Under the pieces are notes generated by a model. That model searched no databases. It was given only the letters and a program-made list of their open reading frames with translations, and had not been told where the DNA came from. From Rhizophagus irregularis (lineage: Eukaryota > Glomeromycota > Glomeromycetes > Glomerales > Glomeraceae): a stretch of 64,000 bases of DNA. The DNA lies in NCBI RefSeq assembly GCF_026210795.1, contig NC_089449.1:1054001-1118000 (forward strand), in the 5' to 3' direction. The translations under genes were made by a program, and so were the position numbers. Numbering within the stretch: the first letter of the stretch is position 1; each line of letters begins with the position of its first letter. Shown here in pieces: positions 22,841-34,443 of the stretch.

Positions 22841-23062
22841 TAATGTAAAAAACAAAAAAAACTGATAAATAATATGATTATCAACATTCTTCAACTGAAT
22901 GGTGTAAAGTTATAAGTCAGTAGCACCTTCTTTCAATTCATAGAAATAAATATATCCAATAAAAATAACTAAAAATAAAGTTCTTTTGAAGAAGCTGCAT
23001 ACCATTCATTACTTTCAATCCTATATTTATTTATTAGATTTGGAATTCTGATTACAAAATTA

Positions 23063-24545
23063 GAGTCAGTGATTGTAAATCTCTGCATTTACCTATTATG
23101 AAAAAGAAGAAATTATCAATAATGTGCAAATTTTTATTTAATGGTAAAGAAGACATAGCTAATTCCTTCTCTAGAATTAGCAGACTTTACCAATAACAAA
23201 GTTAAGATTTTGCTTGAGATGGTTATCAAGTGAATAAGTAATTAAAAAAATAAAAATAAAAATAAAACAAAAATACAATAAAATAAAATAAAAAAATTAA
23301 AACAAAAAGCAGGTAATTCTCAGTTACCCACCACCACCATTCACCAACCCAAGCAAACACTCACTTTGCAAAATAAAAAAAAAACACACCTTTTTTAAAG
23401 TCTCCTGAACCACTTTCACTCATCTAGATTACGAAATTGGAGTCAGTGATTGTAAATCTCTGCATTTACCTATTATGAAAAAGAAGAAATTATTAATAAT
23501 GTGCAAATTTTTATTTAATGGTAAAGAAGACATAGCTAATTCCTTCTCTAGAATTAGCAGACTTTACCAATAACAAAGTTAAGATGTTGCTTGAGATGGT
23601 TATCAAGTGAATAAGTAATTAAAAAAATAAAAATAAAAATAAAACAAAAATACAATAAAATAAAAAAATTAAAACAAAAAGCAGGTAATTCTCAGTTACC
23701 CACCACCACCGTTCACCAACCCAAGCAAACACTTACTTTGCAAAATAAAAAAAAACACACCTTTTTTAAAGTCTTTTGAACCACTTTCACTCATCTAGAA
23801 TACGAAATTGGAGTCAATGATTGTAAATCTCTGCATTTACCTATTATGAAAAAAAAGAAATTATTAATAATGTGCAAATTTTTATTTAATGGTAAAGAAG
23901 ACATAGCTAATTCCTTCTCTAGAATTAGCAGACTTTACCAATAACAAAGTTAAGATATTGCTTGAGTTGATTATCAAGTGAATAAGTAATTAAAAAAAAA
24001 TAAAAATAAAACAAAAATACAATAAAATAAAAAAAATTAAAACACAAAGCAGGTAATTCTCAGTTACCCACCACCACCATTCACTAACCCAAGCAAACAC
24101 TCACTTTGCAAAATAAAAAAAAAACACACCTTTTTTGAAGTCTCCTGAACCACTTTCACTCATCTAGAATACGAAATTGGAGTCAGTGATTGTAAATTTC
24201 TGCATTTACCTATTATGAAAAAGAAGAAATTATTAATAATGTGCAAAATTTTATTTAATGGTAAAGAAGACATAGCTAATTCCTTCTCTAGAATTAGCAG
24301 ACTTTACCAATAACAAAGTTGGGATGTCTGCTTGAGTTGGTTATCAAGTGAATAAGTAATTAAAAACAGAAAAAATAACAAAGAAACAAAAAATAAAAAT
24401 AAATAAGAAGAATTAAAACACAAAGCAGGTAATTCTCAGTTACCCACCACCACCGTTCACCAACCCAAGCAAACACTCACTCTGCAAAATAAAAATCACA
24501 CCTCTTTTAAAGTCTCCTGAACCACTTTGCACTCATCTAGAAAAC
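23063..24545. repeat. four-copy tandem repeat, unit about 370 bp
   Basis: Units start with GAGTCAGTGATTGTAAAT at 23063, 23440, 23811 and 24180 (spacings 377, 371, 369). Each unit contains, in order: CTGCATTTACCTATTATG, ATTCCTTCTCTAGAATTAGC, an A-rich (AAAATA)n tract of variable length, GCAGGTAATTCTCAGTTACC next to a CCACCACCACC run, and CACTTTCACTCATCTAG. Units 1-3 are nearly identical; unit 4 differs mostly in the A-rich tract. Length differences come from that tract. No open frame spans a unit. Recent tandem amplification or homogenisation. Confidence 0.85.
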
Positions 24546-26480
24546 TGGTAATTCTCCATTCTCGTCTGTTGTCTAGTGTTAAGGCTAGTAACACAAAGAA
24601 GATGTATACTCAGTTCACCAAAACTCCTGCTTGGTGAGTTCGTCCTAATGGGAATTCTATGATTACAGGGATTCTAACTCTATTAATTTTACTCTTGAAG
24701 AATTTTAGAGAGGGTTTTTTTTACTGTAGTATTTATTTTATTTTATTTTTTTTTAGAGAAAACGGATGGTATATATATATGTTGAGGGTATATATATATA
24801 TTTGTAAAAATCACATAAGGTATATATTGTTGTTGAGAGTAAAAAAAATCCGTGACTCGCGAGTCGCGACTAAACATGACTAATATTGATCGTCGCTCAT
24901 GTGATTCTACTTTAGCCGCAATTGATGATGTGGCGGAGCTTGTATTTAATACTTTGGCGCTATCGAAAATCTATCGATATTATCGATATTAATACACTAA
25001 TACTGTATAAATAAAATTATAAAACGCGTAAACATATAGTCGCCATATTAAATTCAAATTTAAATATATCAGGAATGGATTGGCGTAATTTTATGTCCGA
25101 CATTCCGACATGATTAATTATTTTAAATAATTTTATTGTATTTTTGTATTAAGAAGATTTTTGCATGATGTTACAAATCTACTTATTGTGACATATGCCT
25201 GCTGACTTTAATGTTTTTATTGTATGTATGTGCTGCATCGCAAAAAATTTTCCCCGTTTTTATCATATAGTGCTCATAACATGATTATCATGAGATATAT
25301 ATTAACTTTTCGGCTATATTAGTACAGTATAGTTTTCCACCAAAAAATCAGGATAACACTTTCTCACAAGAGCGAGCGGTACATGGCTATAAGGATCGTC
25401 CTATGATGTCTTCTTAGCGGGAGTGTGCCCTCCTGTGCTGGCACTGTCCTACTATCTGTGCCATAACCTGTTGCGATACCTGTTCTACTGCTTGTGGATA
25501 TTTAAGAGTTTGAGACGTCACTATATTTCATTTTTAATAGAGTGACGAAGTTGATTAAGTTGTGTTGAGTAGTGCGAGTGCAAGTGATAAGACGGTAATA
25601 ATGGAGTACTCGGATTCAACTTACTGAAACTTTTTTTATGATCTTATCATACAAGTTTTAACATATTCCTGCAATCTTGTCGCATTTTTGTTCATTCAGA
25701 ATTACAGTATTTATATTTATATCATTTTTTTATTGGAATTTATTGTTTCTTCAGATTTTGATTAAAAAAAAAATTTTATGTTACAATAACATAATGTAAC
25801 GTAAAGAATAAATTTTATAAATTACGGTAATTTTACATCCCTAGTTATATCTCATCAATAAAGTTTGCCCACATCGGGCATAGGATTTTTTAAGCCGTCA
25901 AAGAAATTTTCAGATACATGAACTATTTTAGTTATAAAAGACACCGGATCAGAATTTTGTGTCGCAGTCATTATATATTATTATTTATAATCTTGAGTAA
26001 AATTTACATATTGATCTATTTCGATTATCAAGATGTCATTGCTACGGAACTTAAGAAGTGAAACCATTAAATTTTTTTTTACTCTGTGCTCAGAAGCCTT
26101 GCCTATAAAAAGCGTACTAATATCATTACTGATATCATCAAATTTTTTTACTGCGTGTTAAGTTAATTGATTCAAATTATTTGATTGTAATTATAAATTT
26201 TTTCTCACTCTTCTTACTGATGAAACTAACGAAATATTTCTCTTTTCTTAATGTAAAAAAACTAACGAAATATTTTATAACAACATTTAACAACATTTTT
26301 ATGATCCTAGGAAAAAAAAGTAAGTAGCACAGGACGCCCAGCAACCGATTTGCTAGTGTTGTGCCACTAACCTGTTTTTACACCAATAATAAGTTTTTCT
26401 ACATGGCTGAGAAACCCTCCCAAAAAATGGATGAGACAACTCGTGAAGGATTTTCTAAAACCATGGAGGTAATTTAAATA
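24546..26480. other. spacer with a GC-richer island at 25350-25520
   Basis: Mostly AT-rich. The island (around CGAGCGGTACATGGCTATAA and GGGAGTGTGCCCTCCTGTGC) stands out in composition but gives no long frame. It could be a small RNA gene, a SINE head or debris. Near 26403 a 22-codon open stretch starting MAEKPSQKMDETTREGFSKT may be a 5' exon or relic related to the following gene, but I cannot join it by good splice sites. Confidence 0.35.
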
Positions 26481-26481
26481 G

Positions 26482-27721
26482 ACAGTTTTAGGGAGAAAAA
26501 AATTCGTTTTTAACCAACCTATTCTATACAGTACTCTACCAATCAATGTCAAGAAAGTCAATGGAAAGAAAGTAAGGGAAGTGACAACCGAGGGAAGACT
26601 AGTAACAGTTGGTCCTTACCCGCCGATTCGCGTTCACACAAGCTCAGACGCACTTTGTTTACTATGGAGTTTCTACATAAAGCTTCCAACCAGGAGAGCA
26701 ACACTCGAGAAGCAAAGGAACTTTCTCATTCGGAAGGTGGGAGTTTTAAAGAGGCAGTTCATGATGATGGAAAGAAGAAAGAAGTACCGTCCACGTATGA
26801 TAAGTATTACATACACAACACAAAACAACAAAATAGGGAGATTCATGACCGGAGTCTCGGTTTGTTTAACACCAGCAAAACCATCAGTACTCACGTCATC
26901 AATGTTGGAGGAAATGAGAGAGATGGTTTCAGAATCGAAGGCGAAAGATATGAAAATAATGAAAGGGGTAAATACTGTCCTAACGCAACAAGAATCAGAA
27001 GCTTGCACGTGGCCCTGGGGGAATTGCGCAGAATTAGTGCCGTGGGAAGCACTACAGGGACTGAACGGGAACCATGTCGATTTGTACACCCTCACTTTCA
27101 CGTTAGAACAGGCGGAAGTACGGAACCCGTGCATAAAATGCCAGAGGGTTGCGGACTCAATGAATCTTGTAGGTGCGGCGGCGATTCACCAATGGTAATT
27201 GAAGTCATTGCAAACGAATGTGAACGTAATGTTTTTGCATCCTATATTAACCATGGGGACTGCGATGTATTAAATATTAATTGCATTAAACCGGGATCAA
27301 GTCTTGAAGATTATGTTGAAGAAGTTCAAGAGTATGGCTTCAATCACATAATACTCATTGGAGAGCGTGAGCATGGAATAATTTTCCTAGATTGCTATGG
27401 TCGTCTTTTTACATTAGATACAATGACTGGCGTATTGTGGCCACTTGGAGATAATTTCGAAGAGGCAGTTAAGAAGCCATGGACTGGCGAATTGGCGTGG
27501 AGTGTTGATGAAGCTGGGACTATTTTTGAAGTCGAGTATTGTATGTATGCAAATATTGATTGTTTTTACCGTGATTTTATGTAACTTTCTTCTCTCTTAC
27601 AGATGGCGCTATTCGTGGAGATAAAGAAGATCAAAAACCTCTGAAAATCGAAGAAACCCGTAAGAAACCCAAAACTAACAAAGGAAAAAAGAAGAAAAAT
27701 AAAAAGAGCATACTTTTTTGA
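26482..27721 (+). CDS. deaminase-like protein with C-terminal GER/DCYGR domain; apparent frameshift
   Basis: The first part is open from about 26482 to 27198. It carries a family-like PTRRATLEKQRNFLIRK stretch and then the zinc-deaminase signature: WPWGNCAE at 27010-27033 (Cys-Ala-Glu) and PCIKC at 27127-27141 (PCxxC). This fits fungal deaminase-fold proteins of the OTT_1508 type. The second part, in another frame, runs from about 27160 to 27540 (FNHIILIGEREHGIIFLDCY, then GVLWPLGDNFEEA) and vaguely resembles SUKH/SMI1-type domains. It continues through an intron (27541-27602, GTATGT..CAG) to a lysine-rich tail ending at 27721. The frame change near 27160 has no plausible intron, so this copy seems frameshifted. 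An alternative is a 104-base intron 27197-27300, which would also restore frame. The 5' end is uncertain. RNA, DNA or nucleotide substrate unknown. Confidence 0.6.
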
Positions 27722-28500
27722 TTCTTCAGTGTTTTTCATTCTATTTTCACCCTTTTTAGTCATAATTGCAGTTTTACGATTTGTTTTAAAATTTTCTTTA
27801 ATTCTAAGTAATTGCTTAAATGGATGAATATAATGTATAATAAATATATAAATAATTATGTATTGCAATAATTTTATCTTGAAATATGAAGAGTAACTGT
27901 CATAGGCAATAAAACACTTATTACTCCATTTTATCATATACTTTTAAATGTGTGTAATTATAAAATTGTCAACGCATTTTTGATAATCTAAATTACTTAG
28001 CGGTCTTTTGCATGAATAAAATTACTGATATGTAACATGTGCCTTTAATCGAAAATGTAGTTATGCTGAATTTTATTCAAAATTTTCTCGGGTTTTTTTT
28101 GAGGATTTTTTGGAACGCTATAATGATAAGATTCTAGGTTACAAAAGCATCATTAATTAATTAATTATTTATTTATTTATTTATTGTTAGGACTGGCCGT
28201 AATATAAAATACGGAAAGACCTTTACATATTAGATATGAAAAATTAGTCTACTATTTGATAAAATATGAAACCCCCTATAATTGAGCAGCTTCCAGCGGG
28301 ATCTATTTTGAATCTTAGGCTATGGCCGTCCAGACCTATCCAACAAGGAAATATTAAAAGAAGAAAAATAAAAACCCAAATCCAAACCCAAAATACTAAG
28401 AAAATTCTATATTATCTAAAATTAAATTCATAAATATACTATCTGGAGGTAAATAACTAATCCATGATCCACTATGTAAATAATTAGATGTTAAAAGATA
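27722..28500. other. spacer
   Basis: AT-rich 3' flank; an (ATTT)n run at about 28153-28183. A patch at 28260-28330 (GAGCAGCTTCCAGCGGGATC and on) is GC-richer but unassigned. Confidence 0.4.
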
Positions 28501-29935
28501 TATATAACCCCTTAGATCCTCAGGCATAAGATACAAGAAAGATCATTTGAAGAAGTACCGGTAGGATAATCATTAGATAAGGTAGTCCTTTGTGGCGTTA
28601 TGATAGTGTCCTGAGGTGTTGAACATTTGCGTTTACGCTTCCGGTGGTAACGTTTTTTGTAAAAGTGTTTCTTGTTTTTCGTGATATAAGTTGAGCGTTC
28701 CCACGTTTTTAAAAAGTGTGAAGGAGCCAAAAAGGTCGCGTAATATGATTAAAAGAAGGCCATAAAGTCTTTACATATTGATAAAAAACATTTGGGAGCA
28801 AAGGTTTTAATTAAGTTGATAAGTTCTTGAGGAATAACTTGATGGAAGTCATGGAATTATGAGTAAGCTGGATATGAGGAAGAAGTGACATGGCTAAATA
28901 AATTAGAATTATTAATAAAAGTTGGCACATTTGAAAGTACAGGTGTTGTGACTTGTGCTAAAAGTAAATTAATCAAATAGTGCTTTGCTTTGCGAGACGT
29001 TCGTTAAAATCTTGAAGATGAGCAGGACAAAATCCAGGGCGAGTATTTAAATATTCTACAGTAGAACAGAAGGAACAAACTATTTGTTGTACATGGTATA
29101 ATTCCGGGTAGTTGCGTTGTTGAATGTCGCCAGCAGTCAGCAAATTATGTGATTTTGAAACCTGTAACGCGATCGTTCAATTCATTACAAGTGATGTTAT
29201 CATTATTGTGTTTCATCCATTGTTCGGTATATGACCAATTGATAGGGTAGGTGCGTGACAGATCGAATTATTGGATTTGTTGCTTAAAAAATCTATAAAG
29301 GTTGCAGCTTGAGTAGCGTGTTTTGTCCATTTCCTGAGGTCGGTCCAAATGATTAAAAGTTGGAATGAGAATATTATCCGGAATACGTTTTGGATTAATA
29401 AAATTGGAGGTAAGTGCTTCTTTAACTAAAATGCCCGCAGTGTCGTCGTCTGAATGTCCTTTACCTTTAATTAACGTGATGGTGAGTGACTTGACGGAAA
29501 CAAATGCTTGATTAGCGCCAAAGGAAATAATTTTTGACTTACGACATTTTCCTAACGAAAAAAGGAATTGAAAACCTTATTATGTGTGTATGAAATTTTG
29601 GGAATCAGTATGAATAGTAATAGAAGCTTCGTTCGAACAATTAATGTTATTAAAATTGCCATTGTTTCAGCCCGGGTAGAAGATGGTAAGAAGGCAGTGC
29701 TTCCTTTAAAGGTAGATATATGAGGATCGGGCTCGCGGCTCGTCCCGACCTGAAAATAAAATATTGCGTGTCTTAAGTTGTGAATAAAATATTGCGTGGC
29801 TTCACTAGCTTGGAGTGTGAAATAAATAGACCTACGATTCACAACTCGAAGGGGGGGATAATAACTGAAAACGTGGTGTGAACTACGTTCAGTATAAAAT
29901 ACAGGAGTTTTTGCGCCATCTAGAAAATCCATATA
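28500..29935 (-). pseudogene. non-LTR retroelement 3' part (RNase H and tail), dead
   Basis: On minus, an RNase H domain can be followed across frame changes. STRAETMAIL (the conserved glutamate region, near 29670-29640) is followed by EASITIHTDSQN (catalytic Asp, near 29620-29585) and then SLTITLIKGKGHSDDDTA (the KGHS helix, near 29490-29440). Further on come YPINWSYTEQWMKHNNDN near 29245-29195 and a cysteine-containing stretch (LPGIIPCTTNSLF near 29115-29070), as in the C-terminal part of LINE-type polyproteins. Several frameshifts and stops interrupt it. No reverse transcriptase is left in the window upstream (29.9-30.9 kb). Composition is richer in GC than the flanks. Confidence 0.65.
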
Positions 29936-30500
29936 TATTTCTTTTCCGTGAATGTCTTACAACATAACAACTTTATGTTGTTTCCATCTCAGCCACGCTT
30001 CTTATCGATAATTGTAGTATTGGAAATACGTAAATAAAATGAGAACGAACAAAAAACATTACTGCGATATTATAAGTAGTCACCTTTTTTACTTTTTTGT
30101 GAGATCACATGAGAGATAATAAAAACAAAAATTATTAGAGGTGATATACATCGGGTATAAATATTTCTCAGGTCACCAAATATTAATGTTGATTTGCGAC
30201 TTCTTGATCTGGAGAAGAAGAACATACAAGAAATGAAACCAGGAAATATTTAGTCTGTTCGAAAATACCTAATACGATAATACCAAGTTGAAAATATAGT
30301 ATATGAGAATATATTAGCAACAGTTCTAGATTATTCCCTTAACATGGAAAACGCAATTACCTTTGATTATAAGATAAATGATGTTTGTTATCTTAACTGG
30401 AACACGTTGAATAGACTTTTATCATGGAATGTTGTATTTTGTAGATTATTCACGAATATCTGCATATAATAACACCTAAAGCCTGATTTCGTTCGTTGTA
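29936..30500. other. spacer
   Basis: AT-rich with no recognisable feature. Confidence 0.4.
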
Positions 30501-30501
30501 G

Positions 30502-30668
30502 ACTATCCGGATGAACTAGATATTCCTATGCATACTACAACGGAGATCAACAATAACCCAGAAATTAATGATACTCCCGATATCACGTTAGAAATGAAGG
30601 TTACAAAACAATTCTGTAGCGAAAAACAAACCGTGTTCTCTACACCAAGTAGTGGTGCCTACCGTCAT
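30502..30668 (+). pseudogene. coding-like stretch, unknown
   Basis: About 54 open codons (around VDYPDELDIPMHTTTEINNN, ending FSTPSSGAYRH) close at a TAA at 30669. Composition is protein-like and acidic, preceded by TTCGTTGTAG, a possible splice acceptor. No family recognised; probably a fragment of a dead gene. Confidence 0.25.
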
Positions 30669-30970
30669 TAAGGACCAAAATTGTTCGATTAGTTTCGTAC
30701 AACGGCAGGTTTGTAGTTGAATAGGTAATCTTTTTTGGTAATGATTTTCTCCGTTTTCTCCCACATACTATGTAATAATCGATAAACAGCTATTATTGTA
30801 GAGACCGACCCACACCCTTACGTGCATGATTTATTAAATCATTGCTACCGATTGGTATGCAATAAGGTAAAATTTATTTATTAGTAATAAAATTATATTT
30901 TTCCCAAGTTTAAAATATAAAAAAAGAAAATTTCAGGAAAGAAAGGAATTTCTAAGTTATGTTAAACAAA

Positions 30971-31262
30971 ACTAGAATTACAAGAATTGCAAAGGTATTT
31001 ATCAATTTCTTCTTTTCCAAAACTTCTGTACCTCAAAACAGAATATTTATCACGTCACGAAGTTTGTATGTTAATTGAAAATTCTCATGGAAATATTAAA
31101 AATATTAATATAAGGAATGATCATAACTTTGGATATACTAAAAGATTATATAAATCCATTGCTATAAATTGTTCAAAGATTGAAAGTTTGAGTATTTTAA
31201 TATTCAATTTAAAAAATTTAGGTGATATAAAACAAATTTTCTTAAATTGTACATATAGCTGA
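30971..31262 (+). pseudogene. F-box/LRR-like gene fragment
   Basis: An open stretch begins LELQELQRYLSISSFPKLLY, then LKTEYLSRHEVCMLIENSHG and, after a gap, SIAINCSKIESLSILI and LKNLGDIKQIFLNC. The spacing of leucine-rich segments of the L..L....L form, about 26 residues apart, is that of the F-box/LRR proteins abundant in Rhizophagus. It has no start codon and no F-box, and it ends at a TGA at 31260-31262, shortly before an acidic stretch (ADIEDEEDSCDEILYILE-like) in another frame. A truncated relic. Confidence 0.45.
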
Positions 31263-32237
31263 TATAGAAGATGAAGAAGATAGTTGTGATGAAATATTAT
31301 ATATTCTAGAAACGCATGTTCACTTTATATATATATATATATGATATCTAACAAAAATAGCCCCTTTGTCACGAACAAAGGAAAAAGGAGGTCCGATTAT
31401 TTTCGCAAACAAGGAAAGAGGAACAATAATAATAACCCTTTGTACTGTTTGTAAGAGATATCGTCGCACAACTTTCCCGTCTATCATTAGCCGCAGTACC
31501 GCAGTAATGACAAACTACTATTAATACGAGGCCCATCAAAAATGGAACTGCTACGCCTTTTAATTTCCAGAAGCCGTTTGGCTCAGCCTGTTTGACTAAA
31601 CTATTAAAGTGGAATCCTAAAGGTAAGAAAAATAAAAAAAATTCATCCTACTAACTATTATTTATTTTCTTTCACTAAAAAGTGCATTGTTTACACAAAT
31701 GTTGGAATGATTGCGAAACCTCAATATTGAATTATTAATTAGTTGTTTAAAATTTAATTTAATTTTTCCACACGTAAATGTTGCCAGGTATGGAGGTGTG
31801 TATAGGGATTACCGCTGTATTGTAAAAAGCTAAAGGAGTATAAGGCTGCTACTTGATAATATCAAGCATAATATCAAGCGACGTGAGTTTTCTTTTTTTA
31901 TAGGTCTTTAGGTTCTTACAGTTTTACAATTAAGGTACATCCTTTTTTTTCTTGCCTTTGCTTTTTAATTTGTTCTTTACTGACTCTCTATGCTGTTCTT
32001 TAACTCCTTCCTTTTCAACATTATGAGACGCGTTTTACTCTTAACTTCACAGGTTTTGTTATTATTTGTTCTTTAACTCACTTGTTTAGGTTCTTGTTTT
32101 CATTATTCTTTACTAACTATATTTTCTTTACTTTATGCACGTGACATTTCTTAAAAGTGTGATCACGATCATAACGAACTCGCTTTATAACGAAATTTCC
32201 AACACGTGACATTTAACTACATCAAATATCCCTTGTT
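31263..32237. other. spacer with repeat debris
   Basis: A (TA)n run at about 31329-31342. A unit at 31900-31940 (TATAGGTCTTTAGGTTCTTACAGTTTTACAATTAAGG) is similar to the two units near 20780 and 20896, followed by T-rich sequence. No gene recognised. Confidence 0.4.
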
Positions 32238-32244
32238 ATAACAA

Positions 32245-32540
32245 CCCTATAAAAAACAAATGTCCGGAAAATATCATCAAAATGTCCGGAAAATATCCAG
32301 AAAACATTTGATATGTCTGGAAATTGTCCGGTTTTTTGACACAAACATGATGCTTAAAATTTTGATGTGTCCAGAATTTGTTCAGAATATGTCTAGTATA
32401 GGTATTCAGGATGTATTCCGGACATAGAAAGGTGGACAAATTCCGGACATAGTAAAATTCAGACAATTTGAACCATACAACTTCTGGACATAACAAAATT
32501 CCGAACAAATTCTGGATACTAGTTTCTAAAAAAGGATAAA
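32245..32540. repeat. TGTCCGGAAAATAT-rich element, one end recognisable
   Basis: Starts with CCCTATAAAAAACAAATGTCCGGAAAATAT, the same terminus as the MITEs at 9137, 44702 (inverted) and 52701. It contains about a dozen degenerate TGTCCGGAAA/TTTCCGGACA words, direct in the left half and inverted in the right half, so it folds back. The right terminus and the partner of the possible CAA duplication (32242-32244) are not recognisable. A decayed relative of the element at 44438-44702. Confidence 0.55.
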
Positions 32541-32928
32541 TAAATTTTACAAAAAAATGTAAGAAACTGACATTCATTGTCATACTAATTAAATTTGCTG
32601 AGCAGGCAAAAATACTATATTAGGTACGTATTTATGCGGTGATCATCGCGACAGTCGTCATTTTTCAGTTTCAAATAAATTAAGTGGCGTAGAGTCTTAG
32701 TTTGGCTTGTATTGAAAATGTTTAGTTCTTCAAACAAAAATCTTCTTCTTGTTAAATACATTTATTACATGTAAATCTATATAAATTTTATTGTTTTTTT
32801 TTATTTTCTTGATCGATTTATAAGCATCGTTTTTTTTTCAATTTACAAAAAAAAAAATAGGTCAATAATAACTTATATTGTTATTTGTTATAAATAATTA
32901 AATAAAATTATGATGTTTCTATTTTTTT
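32541..32928. other. AT-rich 3' flank
   Basis: Nothing recognised apart from poly-T runs. Confidence 0.4.
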
Positions 32929-34443
32929 TTAAATAATCAACACATCTAGGTCTGTGAGACTTAAGGATTCTCTCTTTATAAATTTTTTTTCAGATTTGAA
33001 TTCTTTGGGTGTTGGTTCATATCTTACTATTAAAATTATAAGATAAATGACTTATTAGTAAAAAATAAATATTATTGATTAAATCAATAATAATTAATAG
33101 ATATAATTTACTTACGATAAAATCCAATATATTTCCCAAAATTTTTCTGACACCTGAGAGAATTCAAAGTTGATAAAATCAATATTATCCAAGATATTAT
33201 TGACATAATAAGAAATGTATTAAAGAAATGATCATATCTAAGACAATATTGTAATGTTTTACGTCGATTATACCGAATATAACAAAAATCAATTGTTCCA
33301 AAATATAACAACATGGCTTGAAGAATATTTCCAATGTAAACAACAAACATTAACAATATTGATTCATCCCTGACCTGGTAAAACATTAAAAAAAAAATAA
33401 TTAAAAAATATTTTTATGATAAAATTATCAATTATTAAATATTATATTATATTATACTTACGCCCTTCAACATAAAAAATGTATAAAATAAAGTGAAAAT
33501 ATCTAATGGAACAATAAAACTAATAATCCCAATTCTACGTATATTATATCCTAATATACCAAAACCCCAAATTACAATTGTATAAAAAATTACCCACAAA
33601 CCTAACATCATTATCTTTGCGTGGAATATTGGAAATTGTAGTTGATACACGGAATCCATACCTAAATAAAAAATAATATTAAATATTAGGTTTTGGTATA
33701 TAGAATTTTCTTTTTTTTTTTTACTTACTTATTATTTCTTTAGCTTCTGAGTGAGGATATTTATGTCTCATAGGCCATACTCTAATTAATTATAAAAATT
33801 TTATATGAAATACTATACTAATAAAACATAGAGTATTAATATAGATTACCTTTTTCTCCAAAGATAATGTAACATCACACAATAAAACACTGTAAACATA
33901 ACTAAAAAAGCAAGTAGAAGACTTCCTGATGTATAAAATATATTGTCTTTTGGAAAGTAGCATGATTTTGCTGGTAATTCAGCACAAGAATTACTTTGAG
34001 TACGAAATAGTGACCCACCCATGATGACGGGAAATGTATGAACAATAATAAATGCAATTCCATGAGGTATTGTCTTGCTATAAAACTATAAAGAAAAATG
34101 TTAATAAATCTAGATAATTACAACTGATTAGCAAATTTACAAGTAAGATGATATATACCATTGTTATTCCAGATATTATTGGGAAAAAGATCAGTGGAAT
34201 AGCTATATAATTACTGTAAAAGGTTCCCGTTGAAATTAAATATGTGATAAATAAAATTGTATATCCGATCATATCAATTAAAAACATATAAAGGAATATT
34301 TTCTCTATATATTTAAGTTTTTTATAAAAACTTCGAAGTACACTTTGGAGAGAATCTTCTATTATATCATCGCTTTGGAGAGAATCTTCTATTCTATTGT
34401 TATTTTGGAATGAATTTTCCGCTTTTTTACAAAGATGTGTCAT
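32929..34443 (-). CDS. orphan multi-pass membrane protein, six exons
   Basis: Exons 34443-34159, 34085-33850, 33781-33729, 33661-33462, 33374-33116 and 33026-32929 join in phase to exactly 377 codons (376 aa plus stop). Donors are GTATAT, GTAATC, GTAAGT (three) and GTAAGT-like; all acceptors are AG. The N-terminus is soluble with a doubled EDSLQSD-type motif (IEDSLQSDDIIEDSLQS). About eight hydrophobic helices follow, with a loop holding two cysteines (SNSCAELPAKSCYF) between the third and fourth. The tail is basic then acidic (EKKFIKRESLSLTDLDVLII). A receptor-like or transporter-like topology is possible, but I recognise no family. Cys-Cys loop pairing is inference. Confidence 0.85.

Noticed and set aside
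26673-27134. 153-codon minus-strand frame
   Set aside because: It is antisense to the deaminase part, which carries clear motifs on plus.
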